Assembly: GCA_021323535.1 (NCBI GenBank)
Contig: JAJONO010000018.1
Coordinates: 1-64,000, forward strand
Direction: 5' to 3'
Origin: Bacteroidota bacterium
GTDB taxonomy: Bacteria; Bacteroidota; Bacteroidia; B-17B0; Aurantibacillaceae
DNA length: 64,000 bases
Shown: positions 51,412 to 62,600 of the stretch, in pieces
Position numbering within the stretch: the stretch's first letter is position 1
How the letters are laid out: the number at the start of each line of letters is the position of its first letter
Notes under the pieces: generated by a model
What the model was told of the DNA's origin: nothing
Databases searched by the model: none
The model's input: only the letters and a program-made list of their open reading frames with translations
Made by a program: the position numbers and the translations under genes

Positions 51412-52809
51412 ATGAATAACACAGCTACTCCAACAAAAAGCAAGAGGATCTTTGATGTCATCAAACAATCTCTCAATGGTGAATCGGTCGACTATACACA
51501 GGGTAGTATTCGCCGCGCTGTTTTTCTTCTTGCCATCCCAATGATCCTCGAATTATTTTTCGAAAGCGTGTTCGCTGTTGTAGATATGTTCTTTGTTGGT
51601 AAACTTGGAGAAAACGCGATTGCAACAGTAGGATTAACTGAATCTGTTATTACTATCATTTACTCCATTGCTATTGGCTTAAGCACGGGCGCCACCGCCA
51701 TCGTGGCACGCCGTATCGGCGAAAAAAATCCGAAGGAAGCCGCGCATGCCGGTGCCCAGTCTCTTATTATTGCTCTTATCGTTACAGCTGCATTAAGCAT
51801 TCCTGGCGCTGTGTTCGCGGAAGAAATTCTTACACTGATGGGAGCCAGTGAACAGGTTGTAAAAGACGGCGCGGTATTTACACGCATTATGCTTGGTGGA
51901 AGTATCGTGATCATTATGATCTTTCTTATCAACGGAATTTTCCGTGGTGCCGGAAATGCGATCATAGCCATGATCAGTTTATGGATCGCCAGCATCATCA
52001 ACATTATTCTATGCCCGATCTTTGTTCATTTTTTTGGATTAAAAGGAGCAGCCATTGCCACAGTTATCGGAAGAAGTTGCGGCGTTCTTTACCAGTGTTA
52101 TCATCTTTTCAAGGGAAGTGGTGCTTTAAAATTTCACAAAGAATATTTCAGGATCGATCCTGTTATTGTAAAATCTATTATTAATGTTGCATGGCCCGCT
52201 ACTTTCCAATTCATTATCGCGAGCGGAAGCTGGATCATTATTGCAAGGCTTGTTGCCGAAACAGGCGGCACCACCGCTTCGGCAGGATACCAGATAGCTA
52301 TCCGTAACGTGGTGTTCTTTATTTTACCAGCGTGGGGATTAAGCAATGCAGCAGCAACACTTGTTGGACAAAATCTGGGCGCAAAACAAATTGAACGCGC
52401 CGAACAAAGTGTATTGCTCACCGCAAAATACAATGCCTTTTTTATGGGGTTTGTTATGCTCCTGTTTTTATTCGTCGCTACGCCAATCATTCGGTTTTTT
52501 TCCAAGGATGAAGCGGTTATTGAATACGGGGCGCTTGCTCTTCAAATCATAGGATCGGGATATATTTTCTATGGCATATCTATGGTAATGACACAGGCCC
52601 TTAACGGGGCGGGCGACACAAAAACGCCAACGATTATCAATTTTGTATGTTTCTGGCTCTTTCAGATTCCTCTCGCTTATTTTCTCGCAAAAGGACTCGA
52701 TCTCAAATCAACCGGTGCATTCATTGCTATTCCTGTAGCGGAAACACTGATAGCTCTCGTTGCTTTTTACTTTTTCAAAAAGGGTAAATGGAAAAGTGTT
52801 CAGGTTTAA
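51412..52809 (+). CDS. MATE-family multidrug/cation exporter
   Basis: 465 residues with twelve predicted membrane helices in two bundles. Family signs: 'IRRAVFLLAIPMILELFFESVFAVVDMFFVGKLGENAIATVGL' in the first bundle and 'GLSNAAATLVGQNLGAKQIERAEQSV' in the second half. It exports drugs or other cationic compounds in exchange for H+ or Na+. The substrate is unknown. It follows the ArsR operon but has its own -7 box, so joint regulation is not implied. Confidence 0.95.
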   Translation: MNNTATPTKSKRIFDVIKQSLNGESVDYTQGSIRRAVFLLAIPMILELFFESVFAVVDMFFVGKLGENAIATVGLTESVITIIYSIAIGLSTGATAIVARRIGEKNPKEAAHAGAQSLIIALIVTAALSIPGAVFAEEILTLMGASEQVVKDGAVFTRIMLGGSIVIIMIFLINGIFRGAGNAIIAMISLWIASIINIILCPIFVHFFGLKGAAIATVIGRSCGVLYQCYHLFKGSGALKFHKEYFRIDPVIVKSIINVAWPATFQFIIASGSWIIIARLVAETGGTTASAGYQIAIRNVVFFILPAWGLSNAAATLVGQNLGAKQIERAEQSVLLTAKYNAFFMGFVMLLFLFVATPIIRFFSKDEAVIEYGALALQIIGSGYIFYGISMVMTQALNGAGDTKTPTIINFVCFWLFQIPLAYFLAKGLDLKSTGAFIAIPVAETLIALVAFYFFKKGKWKSVQV

Positions 52810-53046
52810 TGCCATTTCAGGATTGCCAAACGAACCAACCTATTATTTACATTAACTAAAACAGTATAGTTACGTTCTGTTTCAAAAAAACACTAAAACA
52901 CACTGTAAAAATGTTGTTTATTACCAACGGCATTCATCATTTACTAATTCGGTTCACATAAAATCTTACCACTCTTCATAGTTGGTATTTCTAATTTAGC
53001 GGCCTTCTTGTCCCCCTGTCCTCTTTAGTTTTATTATTTAAATTCT

Positions 53047-56016
53047 ATGCGAATTGTTTTTACAATGCGGAAAAGCGCTTTACGCGTTATCCTGTTATTC
53101 ATTGCGGTTTTTATTCAACCCTATACATGTTCCGCTGCAACTTTTACCGTTATCAACACCCTCGATTCCGGCGCGGGATCATTACGCCAGGCTATTCTCG
53201 ATGCCAATGCAAACGCGGGTAACGACATGATCATTTTTAATCTTGGAGCAGGCGGACCCTTCACCATTAATCTTTTAACAGCATTACCTTCCCTCACCGA
53301 TAATACCGGTGTAACTATTGATGGATGGAATAACTCGGGCAACAACGGCACTCCTAATACCGTTCCCGTTTTTTCAACCTCCGCATCAACACCTCTTAAC
53401 CCTACTTACAAAATCATACTTGGAAATGGCGCTAATGTACCAACCGGTTTTGTGATCAGCAGTACCAATAATCTTATACGCGGTTTTGTAATGCAGAATT
53501 TCGGAGACGGAACCCCCGACTGGAATGATATAGCCATTACTATAAGCGCGAAAAGCAACACTATTCTTGGTTGTTATATTGGAATGGATCAGACAGGAAC
53601 AACTAAAGGAACAAGGACCTGTTACGGCATGTGGATCACAGGAGGCAACAATATAATAGGCGATGGAACTGTGGCGGGCGTTAATCTTATTTCGGGAACC
53701 ATGGGCAGCGGCACAAAAATAATGCTCACTTCAACTTCCGCCACAGCTAATATCATTCGTGGAAACATCATCGGACTTCAGAGCGATGGTACATCTCTTG
53801 TAAGCGGTGCGGGCAGCGCTTATGGTATTTATATGCAAAACTCTGCCGGTTCAAATACTATTGGAGGAATTCAAAGTGGCGAAGGAAATCTTATTTCAGG
53901 AAATTATCAGCACGGCGCGCTCATTTACACGAGTAACAATGTTATCCAGGGAAATTATATAGGTTGTGCCGGTTCTGGTTTAAGTGCTATAACAAGTAAT
54001 CCTCAATCCAATGGTATTAGCATGTACAGCGGAAACAGTAATATTGTAGGAGGCTCTTCAAGCGCGGCAAGAAATCTTATTTCAGGAAATTCAAACGTTG
54101 GCATTGATTGCTGGGCTGCAAGCAACCAGATCAAAGGAAATTTTATCGGTGTAAATAAAATTGGAAATGCTTCATTCGGAGGTCAGGGCTCAGGAATAAG
54201 TATTTCTAACGGAGGCAATAATTTTATTGGCGGTTTAACAGTGGGCGAAGGTAATCTTATCTCAGGGCATGCCGGGTTTGGAATATTGTTAGCATCCTAT
54301 ACAGCAGCTATCGGTACTTCTGTACTTCAAAATACAATTGGTCCACAGCTCAATGGCATTAACACTCTTACTGCTGGAACCCAATCGGCGCCTTTAACCA
54401 TACTTAGCTCAAATAACAATATAATAGGAGGAGTGGCGGGTGTTAACAGTAGAAATATTATTTCAGCCAATAGTTCGGGCATGACTATTTCCAACAGTAA
54501 CGGCACCATTGTAAAAGGAAATTATTTTGGCATTGCTGCTGATGGCATTAACCGTATTGTGGGCTCCAGTCAGCTCAGAGGAATTTCTTTGCAAAGCGGA
54601 TCTGCCAATACTATCATTGGAGGAACAACTGCGGCCGAAGCAAACGTACTCTCCGGAAACTCCAACTCTGGTATTCAAACCAACGGTGTTTTAGCAGCAG
54701 GAAATGTAGTTACAGGAAATATTATTGGTCCGCAGGCCGACGGCGTTTCGCTCGTAGCTGGCAACACGCAGTTCTATGGTATTTTACTCAATGGAAGCAA
54801 CCTTACTATAGGAGGCTCAGCTTCGGGAAGCAGAAATATAATTTCAGGAAATAACGGCAATGGATTGACCAGTTATGGAATTAATATTTCCAATTTAAAT
54901 GCTACAGGAAATATTATCCGGGGAAATTATATCGGTCCCGGCGCCAACGGACAAAGCATTACCGGAGCTACGCAGGTAAACGGAATATATGTTCAGCTTT
55001 CTGCCAACAGCAATACCATTGGCGGTTATCTCGGAAATGCAGGAACCAATCCGCAAGGTAATGTGATTGCTTTCAATACTCAAAATGGTATCAGCATCAC
55101 TAACTCATCATCCAATCTCATTTCAAGAAACAGAATTTATTCTAATGGAACAGGCGCCTCGCAATTCCCTATCAATCTCAATTATGGTGCATCACAGGGA
55201 AACAGCGGTAAAGCAGCTCCTGTTATCAGCAACGTTATTGCAACCGCGGTATCAGGAAATTCTGCAGGCTCGGGAGATACCATTGAAGTTTTTACAAATA
55301 CAACCGGAAGCTGTGGCGACATGATGGTTTATCTCGGAAGCACAGTGGCAGATGCGGCGGGTAATTGGATTCTCACGGGAGTTACTGTAAACAATGTAGA
55401 AAGCGTTGTAGCAACTACACGATCGGTAGCTAACAATAATACATCACAGGCAAGCACATGCACTGCACCTTTACCAATCGAGCTCATTTTTTTTAAAGCT
55501 ACCTGCGATGCCACAAAAATAAATTTAAACTGGGCAACAGCGAGCGAACACAATTCCAAAAGTTTTGTGATAGAAAAAAGTACTGATGGTTTTAATTATA
55601 TTCCTATTGCATCCATTAACGCCACGGGTGAAAGTTCACAACGCATAGATTATAATTTTACTGATCAGCAGGTTCAAAAAGAACTCGTGTATTATCGTCT
55701 TGTTCAGCTCGACGCGAACGGTCTGGTAAACTATTATCCTGCAGTTTTTGTAAATGACTGCGATAAAGAACTTTTAAAAATTTCGGCCTTCCCTACTTTA
55801 GTAAAAGACATTTTAATGATTTCATTGTCCGGGTTGAGCAGTAGTCATGCTGAAATTGATATGATCGATATGACCGGCCGCATCGTTTTTCAAAAAAATG
55901 AGAGTGTATCGAATGGAATCATTAAACTTTCTCTTTCCACTTTTTCAGAAGGTGTTTATACACTGAGCGTGAATTGCCTCAATCAAAGACAGTGCTTTAA
56001 AGTAGTGAAAGAGTAA
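53047..56016 (+). CDS. T9SS-secreted right-handed beta-helix protein
   Basis: 989 residues: signal peptide (~1-30), the typical '[28 protein letters not shown]' start of parallel beta-helix surface proteins, a long solenoid (~60-740) with repeated 'NTIGG...GNLISGN' and 'GNYIG' coils, a fibronectin-like domain (~805-900, '[32 protein letters not shown]') and a type A T9SS sorting domain (~905-989, '[22 protein letters not shown]'). It should be displayed on or released from the cell; polysaccharide binding or cleavage is possible, but no catalytic site is recognisable. Confidence 0.88.
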   Translation: MRIVFTMRKSALRVILLFIAVFIQPYTCSAATFTVINTLDSGAGSLRQAILDANANAGNDMIIFNLGAGGPFTINLLTALPSLTDNTGVTIDGWNNSGNNGTPNTVPVFSTSASTPLNPTYKIILGNGANVPTGFVISSTNNLIRGFVMQNFGDGTPDWNDIAITISAKSNTILGCYIGMDQTGTTKGTRTCYGMWITGGNNIIGDGTVAGVNLISGTMGSGTKIMLTSTSATANIIRGNIIGLQSDGTSLVSGAGSAYGIYMQNSAGSNTIGGIQSGEGNLISGNYQHGALIYTSNNVIQGNYIGCAGSGLSAITSNPQSNGISMYSGNSNIVGGSSSAARNLISGNSNVGIDCWAASNQIKGNFIGVNKIGNASFGGQGSGISISNGGNNFIGGLTVGEGNLISGHAGFGILLASYTAAIGTSVLQNTIGPQLNGINTLTAGTQSAPLTILSSNNNIIGGVAGVNSRNIISANSSGMTISNSNGTIVKGNYFGIAADGINRIVGSSQLRGISLQSGSANTIIGGTTAAEANVLSGNSNSGIQTNGVLAAGNVVTGNIIGPQADGVSLVAGNTQFYGILLNGSNLTIGGSASGSRNIISGNNGNGLTSYGINISNLNATGNIIRGNYIGPGANGQSITGATQVNGIYVQLSANSNTIGGYLGNAGTNPQGNVIAFNTQNGISITNSSSNLISRNRIYSNGTGASQFPINLNYGASQGNSGKAAPVISNVIATAVSGNSAGSGDTIEVFTNTTGSCGDMMVYLGSTVADAAGNWILTGVTVNNVESVVATTRSVANNNTSQASTCTAPLPIELIFFKATCDATKINLNWATASEHNSKSFVIEKSTDGFNYIPIASINATGESSQRIDYNFTDQQVQKELVYYRLVQLDANGLVNYYPAVFVNDCDKELLKISAFPTLVKDILMISLSGLSSSHAEIDMIDMTGRIVFQKNESVSNGIIKLSLSTFSEGVYTLSVNCLNQRQCFKVVKE

Positions 56017-56072
56017 TATACGTTCTCTCTCTCGCTGAGAATTACATACATCCACTGAATTATTCTCAATGA

Positions 56073-56768
56073 TTATTTCACAAAGATCTGGTTCGTTCCG
56101 TAGATGGAATCATTATCTGGCTTGTGATAACTTCCTTTAATATAAAGAATGCCATTGAAGGTGCTGTCTAACAAATGAAACTCGGCGCGTGCTGTATCAT
56201 TATCATCCGATAATTTGTAATTCAGAAAAGTTCCTTTTGAATTTCCGAGATTGTCTACCGCATAAAATTTGACTTGCAATCCATTGGTAGGATTACCTGT
56301 ATCGCGAAGCATTTTTGTTTTAACATGAAGTACGGTATTAAGCGCGTGCGGCATTGTTGCCTGGGGTAAAATAACCAGCATGCTTTTAGGATAAGCAAAA
56401 GTAAAAGTTATCTTTTTTGAAATGCTTACACCAACAGCTTCGGCGGTAACCGTTGCCTCGCCTACTCTGTCACCTTTCAAAAAACAAATAGCATTGCCGT
56501 CGCTATCCGCAATTATTTTTATTTCCTGCGAATTATTATTGAAGCTCCCGCTTGTTGTTTTAAAAGTGACAGTCCGTTTTTCGGAAGATAAATTAATTGG
56601 TAGTCCGTTCTCATCACCCAGTTTTACTTTAATTTCCAGTTGCGATGCTCCGTCTGCCGACACAGATGAAGTAGTTCCGGCATCATTTATTATATGTGAA
56701 GGTTCTACTTTAGTGCGTTTACATGAAACCACCAGTAAAACAGCTGCGATTATGATCAATTTTTTCAT
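56073..56768 (-). CDS. Lipoprotein with bacterial Ig-like (Big) domain
   Basis: 231 residues from the ATG at 56768, which gives a clean lipoprotein signal 'MKKLIIIAAVLLVVSCKR' (lipobox VVSC, Cys16). Residues ~40-130 look like an invasin/Big Ig-like domain ('ASQLEIKVKLGDENGLPINLSSEKRTVTFKTTSGSF', 'GEATVTAEAVGVSISKKITFTF'); a second beta domain follows. Last of three minus-strand genes; it starts one base after the stop of the Cys-rich gene. Role unknown, probably part of a surface complex. Confidence 0.8.
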   Translation of the reverse strand: MKKLIIIAAVLLVVSCKRTKVEPSHIINDAGTTSSVSADGASQLEIKVKLGDENGLPINLSSEKRTVTFKTTSGSFNNNSQEIKIIADSDGNAICFLKGDRVGEATVTAEAVGVSISKKITFTFAYPKSMLVILPQATMPHALNTVLHVKTKMLRDTGNPTNGLQVKFYAVDNLGNSKGTFLNYKLSDDNDTARAEFHLLDSTFNGILYIKGSYHKPDNDSIYGTNQIFVK

Positions 56769-56769
56769 T

Positions 56770-57159
56770 CTAACAAATTGTAACATGAATTACACAATAT
56801 CTTACATACTGCGGCTGTGATTCTGTCCAGGCTTTTGTCTGAACCAATATCTGTTGATTTCCCCGAGCAATTCCATCATTGCAAAAACAAAGAGGCATAT
56901 TATCTGTAAACCCACCCATTGGAACATTAAGGTCAAAAGTTCTTGTTATTGAATTTACCTGGTTCCCGCCATCACAAAGGCTAACTGGTGGATTGACATT
57001 TACCTGTATGCTGTATTCTACATTTAATATATCTGGCGGATTTCCAGAACAAACAAAATTAAAGTTCCTCTGTGTAAGGCAAAAGATTCCATCAGGAAAG
57101 CATACCCGCGGATGATATGCAGGATTTGTTAAATCAAATTGTGTTAATCTTAATGACAT
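56770..57159 (-). CDS. Small cysteine-containing protein of unknown family
   Basis: 129 residues with no signal peptide and nine cysteines ('RVCFPDGIFCLTQRNFNFVCSGNP', 'VSLCDGGNQ', 'LCFCNDG', 'RYCVIHVTIC'). The frame lies exactly between two same-strand genes (gaps of 4 and 1 bp), which supports it as a real gene. I do not recognise a domain. The beta-rich pattern and the cysteines hint at an extracellular-type fold, but no export signal is seen; it might use a neighbour for export. Confidence 0.65.
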   Translation of the reverse strand: MSLRLTQFDLTNPAYHPRVCFPDGIFCLTQRNFNFVCSGNPPDILNVEYSIQVNVNPPVSLCDGGNQVNSITRTFDLNVPMGGFTDNMPLCFCNDGIARGNQQILVQTKAWTESQPQYVRYCVIHVTIC

Positions 57160-57163
57160 ATTT

Positions 57164-59260
57164 CTATTTTACTTCGTATTTTGGAAACAACTCAGAGTAC
57201 GCAGTACGCAACCAATCGTACACATCCAGATCGATCGATAAAGAAACAAATGGCGAAAAAGATAATTCGTTTCTTGTTCCTGTTAAAGGATTGGACGGTG
57301 TAAACTTTGTCCATATCCCTCCAACATTAAACCTTACCTGATCGGTGATATGAAACCCAAATCCTGTAACCAAGCTGTTTTTTTTGAATAGATCTATCCT
57401 ACCCTCAGAAGCATTAGCTTGTGGGTTATATGTTAAACCAACTATTATTGAAAAAAGCTTTGACCAATAAAAATTCTTCTTTCCCAGATTATAGCTCCTT
57501 TGTCTGTTTACCGGCCTTACATTGATATTTAATCCATAGAACGGTTGGATGTCGCCAAACCTGGCGCCTTTATCAAATAGATTATTATACGCAATGTAAG
57601 CCAAGCCTACATCCCCTGTAATATACCACTCAGCCCTTGAAACAAATTCGGCAGATGTTGCCGTATTAACTCCGATGCTAAATTGTATGATATCATCAGT
57701 ACAAAAAACATTTTGCCTGCTAAAATTGTTGATGTCATCCGATATGCGGTTAATCTTTCTAAGACTGGCAACATTTCCTTCCAGGATAGCCTGGGCAAGG
57801 GAAAGACTCTTTGACATTTTTTCAAGGTCTGTTTTTTCAACTCCTTTCCTCTGCAAAATACCAAGTGCTCTGTCATCTGACAACAGTAGATTTATGCCCA
57901 CCTGGAACCTTTGGAAAAAATCCATATTCTCGATCGCAGTAGTCAAATATACTTTATAACTTACTGTATCGGCCCATGAATGTGGCAACAATACAAACTG
58001 AATCTGATTTTTGACCGCGGCAGTATACATTGGAACCGACATCGTAGCAATCTTTACTTCTTCAGCGAGCTTACTCTTGTCGGAACTGCGTGCAGAAAAA
58101 GATTTTAATGTTTTACTATCAGCTATTAATTGCGAATTAACTCCTGTTGTTGCTTCTGCTGTGCTCAGTATTTCCAAGACTTTGGTGGATTCAAGAACAG
58201 ATTTTAAATCGTCGAATTTTGGTCTGTCCTTACTACTGAAGTATGAAATTTCTTTAAACTGTTCGTCAAACTTTCCTTTTATAACAGATACTGAAGCACA
58301 CTCTTCAAACAGATCGTTGTCATTAGAAAAGATACTGTTTTTCCTATCATTGTCTGTAATTGATTTATTTACAGTTGAAAGAAATGCTTTTGTTATTCCC
58401 CATAACTTATCTTCAGCTGATCGCATATAACTATCAAGTGATTTAGGATTATTATCACTATTTGAAGAAAGAGTAAAGGCAGTAGCAACAATTGTTTCTC
58501 GCGCCTTAGAGATCAGGTATTTTTTTTCAGACGGAAGGAGTTTTCTTTTAAAACTAAAAAAGAAAGCATATTCGCGGTTGGGCTTCAACGCCGGTATCCC
58601 AATTGAAAAACGTGTTCCTTTGTTATTAAAGTAATGGCGTTGCCATGGGCAAATCTTTTTGCATTTCGGCAAACCTTCATCATTTACTTCCTCTCCTTTT
58701 TTTGAAGTATCTTTTGTTGTTTCCGCTTTTGCATTACTGGCCACGGGGTCGCAGCTACATGGTATACATTGTTTACAGGAAAGATCGGAAACATCAACAT
58801 AACTCACTTCAATTTCCATAATAGTAGTATCTATACTTCCAGTAAGACGAAACGGCACATCAAAAGGAATATACTTTTTCGGTATGGTTCCATACATAAG
58901 GTTTACTTCTACTGAGTCGTACATTTCTGTACCAATGCGACGCTTGGTTGGAGTTGTTGATGTTGTTGTTACAGTTGAGTTCTGTTGTGTGGTTGTGGTA
59001 GAAGGAGCCGCCGAAGGTGTACTTACTGTAGATGCTGTACTGCTTGTTGTTGTAGCTGTTGGTGCCGTTGTGACTGTGGGCGCCGTTGTTGTAGTTACTA
59101 CTGTAGATGGCGTTGCCTGGGCGGTACTTCCGGGAGTTACGCTCACCGTTGATGTGTTCTGAGTAGTTGTGGAGGTAGTTACCGTTTGCGAAAAAATGTT
59201 TCCTGAAGCAATAAATAGATACAGGAAAAATAAAATTCTTATAACTGCATTTATATACAT
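57164..59260 (-). CDS. Outer-membrane protein with Thr/Ser-rich stalk and Cys cluster
   Basis: 698 residues: signal peptide (1-25), a low-complexity Thr/Ser/Val/Pro stretch (~26-105) like a linker or glycosylated stalk, a beta domain with a cysteine cluster (Cys162, 165, 168, 170 as C-x2-C-x2-C-x-C, then Cys200 and 204), a helical middle (~250-520) and a C-terminal beta-barrel (~535-698, 'SIGVNTATSAEFVSRAEWYITGDVGLAYIAYNNLF', 'LVTGFGFHITDQVRFNVGGIW'). Probably an outer-membrane protein. First gene of a three-gene operon with the Cys-containing protein and the Big-domain lipoprotein. No family recognised. Confidence 0.75.
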   Translation of the reverse strand: MYINAVIRILFFLYLFIASGNIFSQTVTTSTTTQNTSTVSVTPGSTAQATPSTVVTTTTAPTVTTAPTATTTSSTASTVSTPSAAPSTTTTQQNSTVTTTSTTPTKRRIGTEMYDSVEVNLMYGTIPKKYIPFDVPFRLTGSIDTTIMEIEVSYVDVSDLSCKQCIPCSCDPVASNAKAETTKDTSKKGEEVNDEGLPKCKKICPWQRHYFNNKGTRFSIGIPALKPNREYAFFFSFKRKLLPSEKKYLISKARETIVATAFTLSSNSDNNPKSLDSYMRSAEDKLWGITKAFLSTVNKSITDNDRKNSIFSNDNDLFEECASVSVIKGKFDEQFKEISYFSSKDRPKFDDLKSVLESTKVLEILSTAEATTGVNSQLIADSKTLKSFSARSSDKSKLAEEVKIATMSVPMYTAAVKNQIQFVLLPHSWADTVSYKVYLTTAIENMDFFQRFQVGINLLLSDDRALGILQRKGVEKTDLEKMSKSLSLAQAILEGNVASLRKINRISDDINNFSRQNVFCTDDIIQFSIGVNTATSAEFVSRAEWYITGDVGLAYIAYNNLFDKGARFGDIQPFYGLNINVRPVNRQRSYNLGKKNFYWSKLFSIIVGLTYNPQANASEGRIDLFKKNSLVTGFGFHITDQVRFNVGGIWTKFTPSNPLTGTRNELSFSPFVSLSIDLDVYDWLRTAYSELFPKYEVK

Positions 59261-59694
59261 AGGGAGTCTGTTTATGAAATAGGGCGTCCCTAAGATATTT
59301 ACTGCATTTAATCCGGCACATAAAACTAATTAACAAAGTTATTGATGCCGCCTTCAGGTGAACTAAACGCCGAAACCGTGTTTCTCCCCAAAACCCTTTC
59401 AGCACTAGTCCTTCCCAGCTTATTGATTCTTTTCTTCCCGGAAGGTCTATCCGTGTTTTTACTGATAAAAAAACGATTTTTTTGTTAATAAAATGCTTCT
59501 GCCTCCACTCAATTACCTTTAATATATCAATATTGCCTGCTTACTATTGCTTTTTAACAATACAATATTTATTATTGAGTTGAGATAAAAAGGCCGGATT
59601 CCCCTTCGGCCCATATGATGAGTTCCATTTTATTGCAGAATTTTTTTTGGGAAAATCTTCTCCGGATATAACTTAAACAAAAGCGGACCATGCC
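59261..59694. other. Intergenic region between divergent envelope and sensor genes
   Basis: No credible gene. It contains GTTTTTACTGAT (59455-59466), a partial copy of the motif at 63023-63039, and a small hairpin GGCCGGA/TTCGGCC near 59592-59611. It presumably carries promoters for both flanking genes, but no perfect TAnnTTTG is seen. Confidence 0.4.
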
Positions 59695-62600
59695 ATGGAA
59701 ATGATTAAAGAATTTATAAAAACGTTAAGAGAAAACGTCGCCGCTATTATTACAGCCTGCGTTATTGCCTTGCTTGTTTTTCTTTATTCAACCTTCATTA
59801 TTCCTGCAAACGAAAAAAAGACCAATCACAATTATCATCACAAGCTGGAAGAGTTCGGCAACCAGGTCACTTCCACAATACACGATTATGCCAATCATGT
59901 AGATTCTGTCGCTACCCAGGCTCTTTCAGATGAAATCCTGCCCCTCGATTCCAACAACATTACCGACGAACTCCTGGAACAAAGGCGCGCCATGAAAGAC
60001 AGCCTGATCGATTCGGGTATTATTGCAGAAAGTAATCTTGATAGTATTACTTCGAGCCCGGTATATATTAATATCCACAGGCGACTGATCGCTTCATACC
60101 ACGATAATCCATTAGTTCTTATTGATGAATGCAATGTTCCAAAAGAAGAAATAAGAAAACGTTTAGAGGGTGCCACACCACTTAAGCACTGGATCATTTT
60201 TAAAATGAAGGATGGAGGCGCTGAAAATCTGAAATCCTCTGTCTTGCTGCATACCGGGCTCGACCTTGAAGAAATTGACAGCCTGAACCTCGCTCTTAAA
60301 AAACCGAAAGATAATTTTAAGATCGGCGACAAACAGTATTTTCTGAATTCAATTCTTATTAAAGAACAACGTTTAGGAATAATAGGAGCCGAGGATATTG
60401 ACAAATATAACCAGCAAATACAACGGTTTGATGCCAACATCATTATCATTTGCGCTACACTGGTTATCCTCCTGCTGCTTATCATTCCTCTTATAAAACC
60501 GCTCATCAGCAGTGTAAAAGAAAGGCTCACGCAGTTTGATATGGTGAGCGCCACAGTGGGAATCTGTATCTGCAGCATGCTGCTTTCTGTTGCCATCTTC
60601 ACCTTTTTCTTTTCGAGTACCGGCAACGAAAAAATTAAAAAAGAATTATGTTATACCAACCAGGTGTATTCTATGGGAATACGAAACGAATTTAATTCGC
60701 ATAAAGCTGCCAGCGATCTCATCACCAATAAATTCATTTCTCTGAAACAGAAAACTGCTCACGCGAACATTGATGAATTTGCTTATAACAATTTTGTAAA
60801 GCCAACACAAACAGACGGGTGCTTTTATTCGGAACTTCCGGCCGACATTTCAAAACAACGTATTGTAACCCATTTTACTAAAAGAGGAATGACCTTGCCC
60901 GATGTTATCTGCGAAATTGATTCCAGTGCAACTATGACCTGGGATATTACCAGTAAGCGGAGCATAAGAAAAAATTACAAGGACAGGCAATATTTTAAAA
61001 TACTACAGGAAGATCCTGCTAAGAAAGTTGTAACAGCAATCTATTCAAGATACGATAACAGTTTTAAATTTACTTTTATTGCACAATCCAAACGTTCAGA
61101 AATCCTTCAACATCCTCTGAGAGGTTTTGTATACAAACCGTTTTTCAGGTGGGAGCGTGAAGATAATTCCTACGGTTACATGATCTGCGATGAAACCGGA
61201 AAAGTGTTGCTTCACAGCGATACTACAAAACGATTAAGCGAGAATATTTATTCGTGCTGTCATAATGCGAACGAGCTGTCCGGATTTTTTCGCGGGGAAG
61301 ATATCCCATTTATTAAATTGGATTACGACGGGCAGAAGCACTGGTTCCATGGCAGCCGTTTATTTTTAGGAAGCGGAAACCCTTATGAAACCACGCCGCT
61401 TTATCTCTTCACCTTTAAAAACATGCAGTTTGAAGACGATCTTAACGTGTACTGCATTTCAAAAGCTTTTGTGATTGCAATAGCATTTGGAGTTCTTACA
61501 GGTTTATTATTGCTGGCTTATTCAGTTTTTCTATATCATGGAAGTCTTTCTGTCTTCTCAAAAACACATGTGTATTGGTTATTCCCTGATAGAAGCAGGC
61601 TCAGAGAATTCAAAGGACTAAGAAATACAAATTACATTGGTTGCCTTGTCATTGGTTTCTGTCTCTGGTTCTTTCCCGATCATGCCTTATTCCTAAGCAT
61701 GATCATTGCAATTAATCTTGCTTTTGTAAATTTTGTTTTGCTCTCTCAACGCGCGTTCAGAATTGATGTAAAATCAGAGGAAGCAAATAAAATTATATCG
61801 GCGTTCGCTATTATGATGTTCGTCTGTATTTTCCTCTCGTGCTTTTTGTATCACATGAATTGTTCTAATCTTGCTCTCACTATTTTTATCATAGGGCACG
61901 TATGTTTCCTGGGTTATCTGCGCTCTTTCACCAAAACGGTTACCGAACCACCTGAACAGAATCCTGCGCCATTTGAAAACAACCGTTACCGTAAATTTCT
62001 TGCCAGCACCATGACGCTGCATTACATTGTGGTTCCGGTGGTAATTCTTTTCAGTCTTTTTGCTTTAGAAAAATCGAAGCTGTCCGACATTCATCTTTCT
62101 ATAAAAGCAAAATCGGAGGGACGTGATATTAATTTCGTTAAGAAAGTGAATTACTCCGAAGATCTTATTTTTAACGGGATTGAACCGACAGTATCTCCGT
62201 CGGATAAAGTAAAGAACCAGCACAATTTCCAGATCCATCAATATTATAAAGACATGACGTATGTGCGACGTGAGCTGTTCACCACTGAGAACGGTTTTAA
62301 AGTTATGTTCATAGTTGCGTTGCTTGTGATCATGGTCATACTTCTCACTGTTATTGCAGGATTTTACACCCAACGCTTTTTCTTTTTTGATCTTGTAATT
62401 CTTACTAAACTAAAAGAAACTGTGAGCACTAAATTCACCAACTCCTTCTTTATCATTCCTCCTTTTAACGACGACGATCTTAAAGAACTTGAAAAAAATG
62501 AGATTGGGCCTCCGTACATTCTTACCGACGAGATTCATTCCAGTCATGTTTCTTCCGGTAAAAAACTCGACCTTATTCTGAATAAGGCGCTCGATGTGCA

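Noticed and set aside
53600-55200. Repeated blocks that could suggest a CRISPR or tandem repeat array
   Set aside because: They are in-frame beta-helix coils with diverged codons and no constant repeat/spacer size. No CRISPR array was found anywhere in the window.
58860-59405. A 181-codon minus-strand frame across the start of the Thr/Ser-stalk gene
   Set aside because: It overlaps the signal peptide and Thr-rich region of the real gene in another frame; its Asn/His-rich run is the shifted reading of ACN codons.
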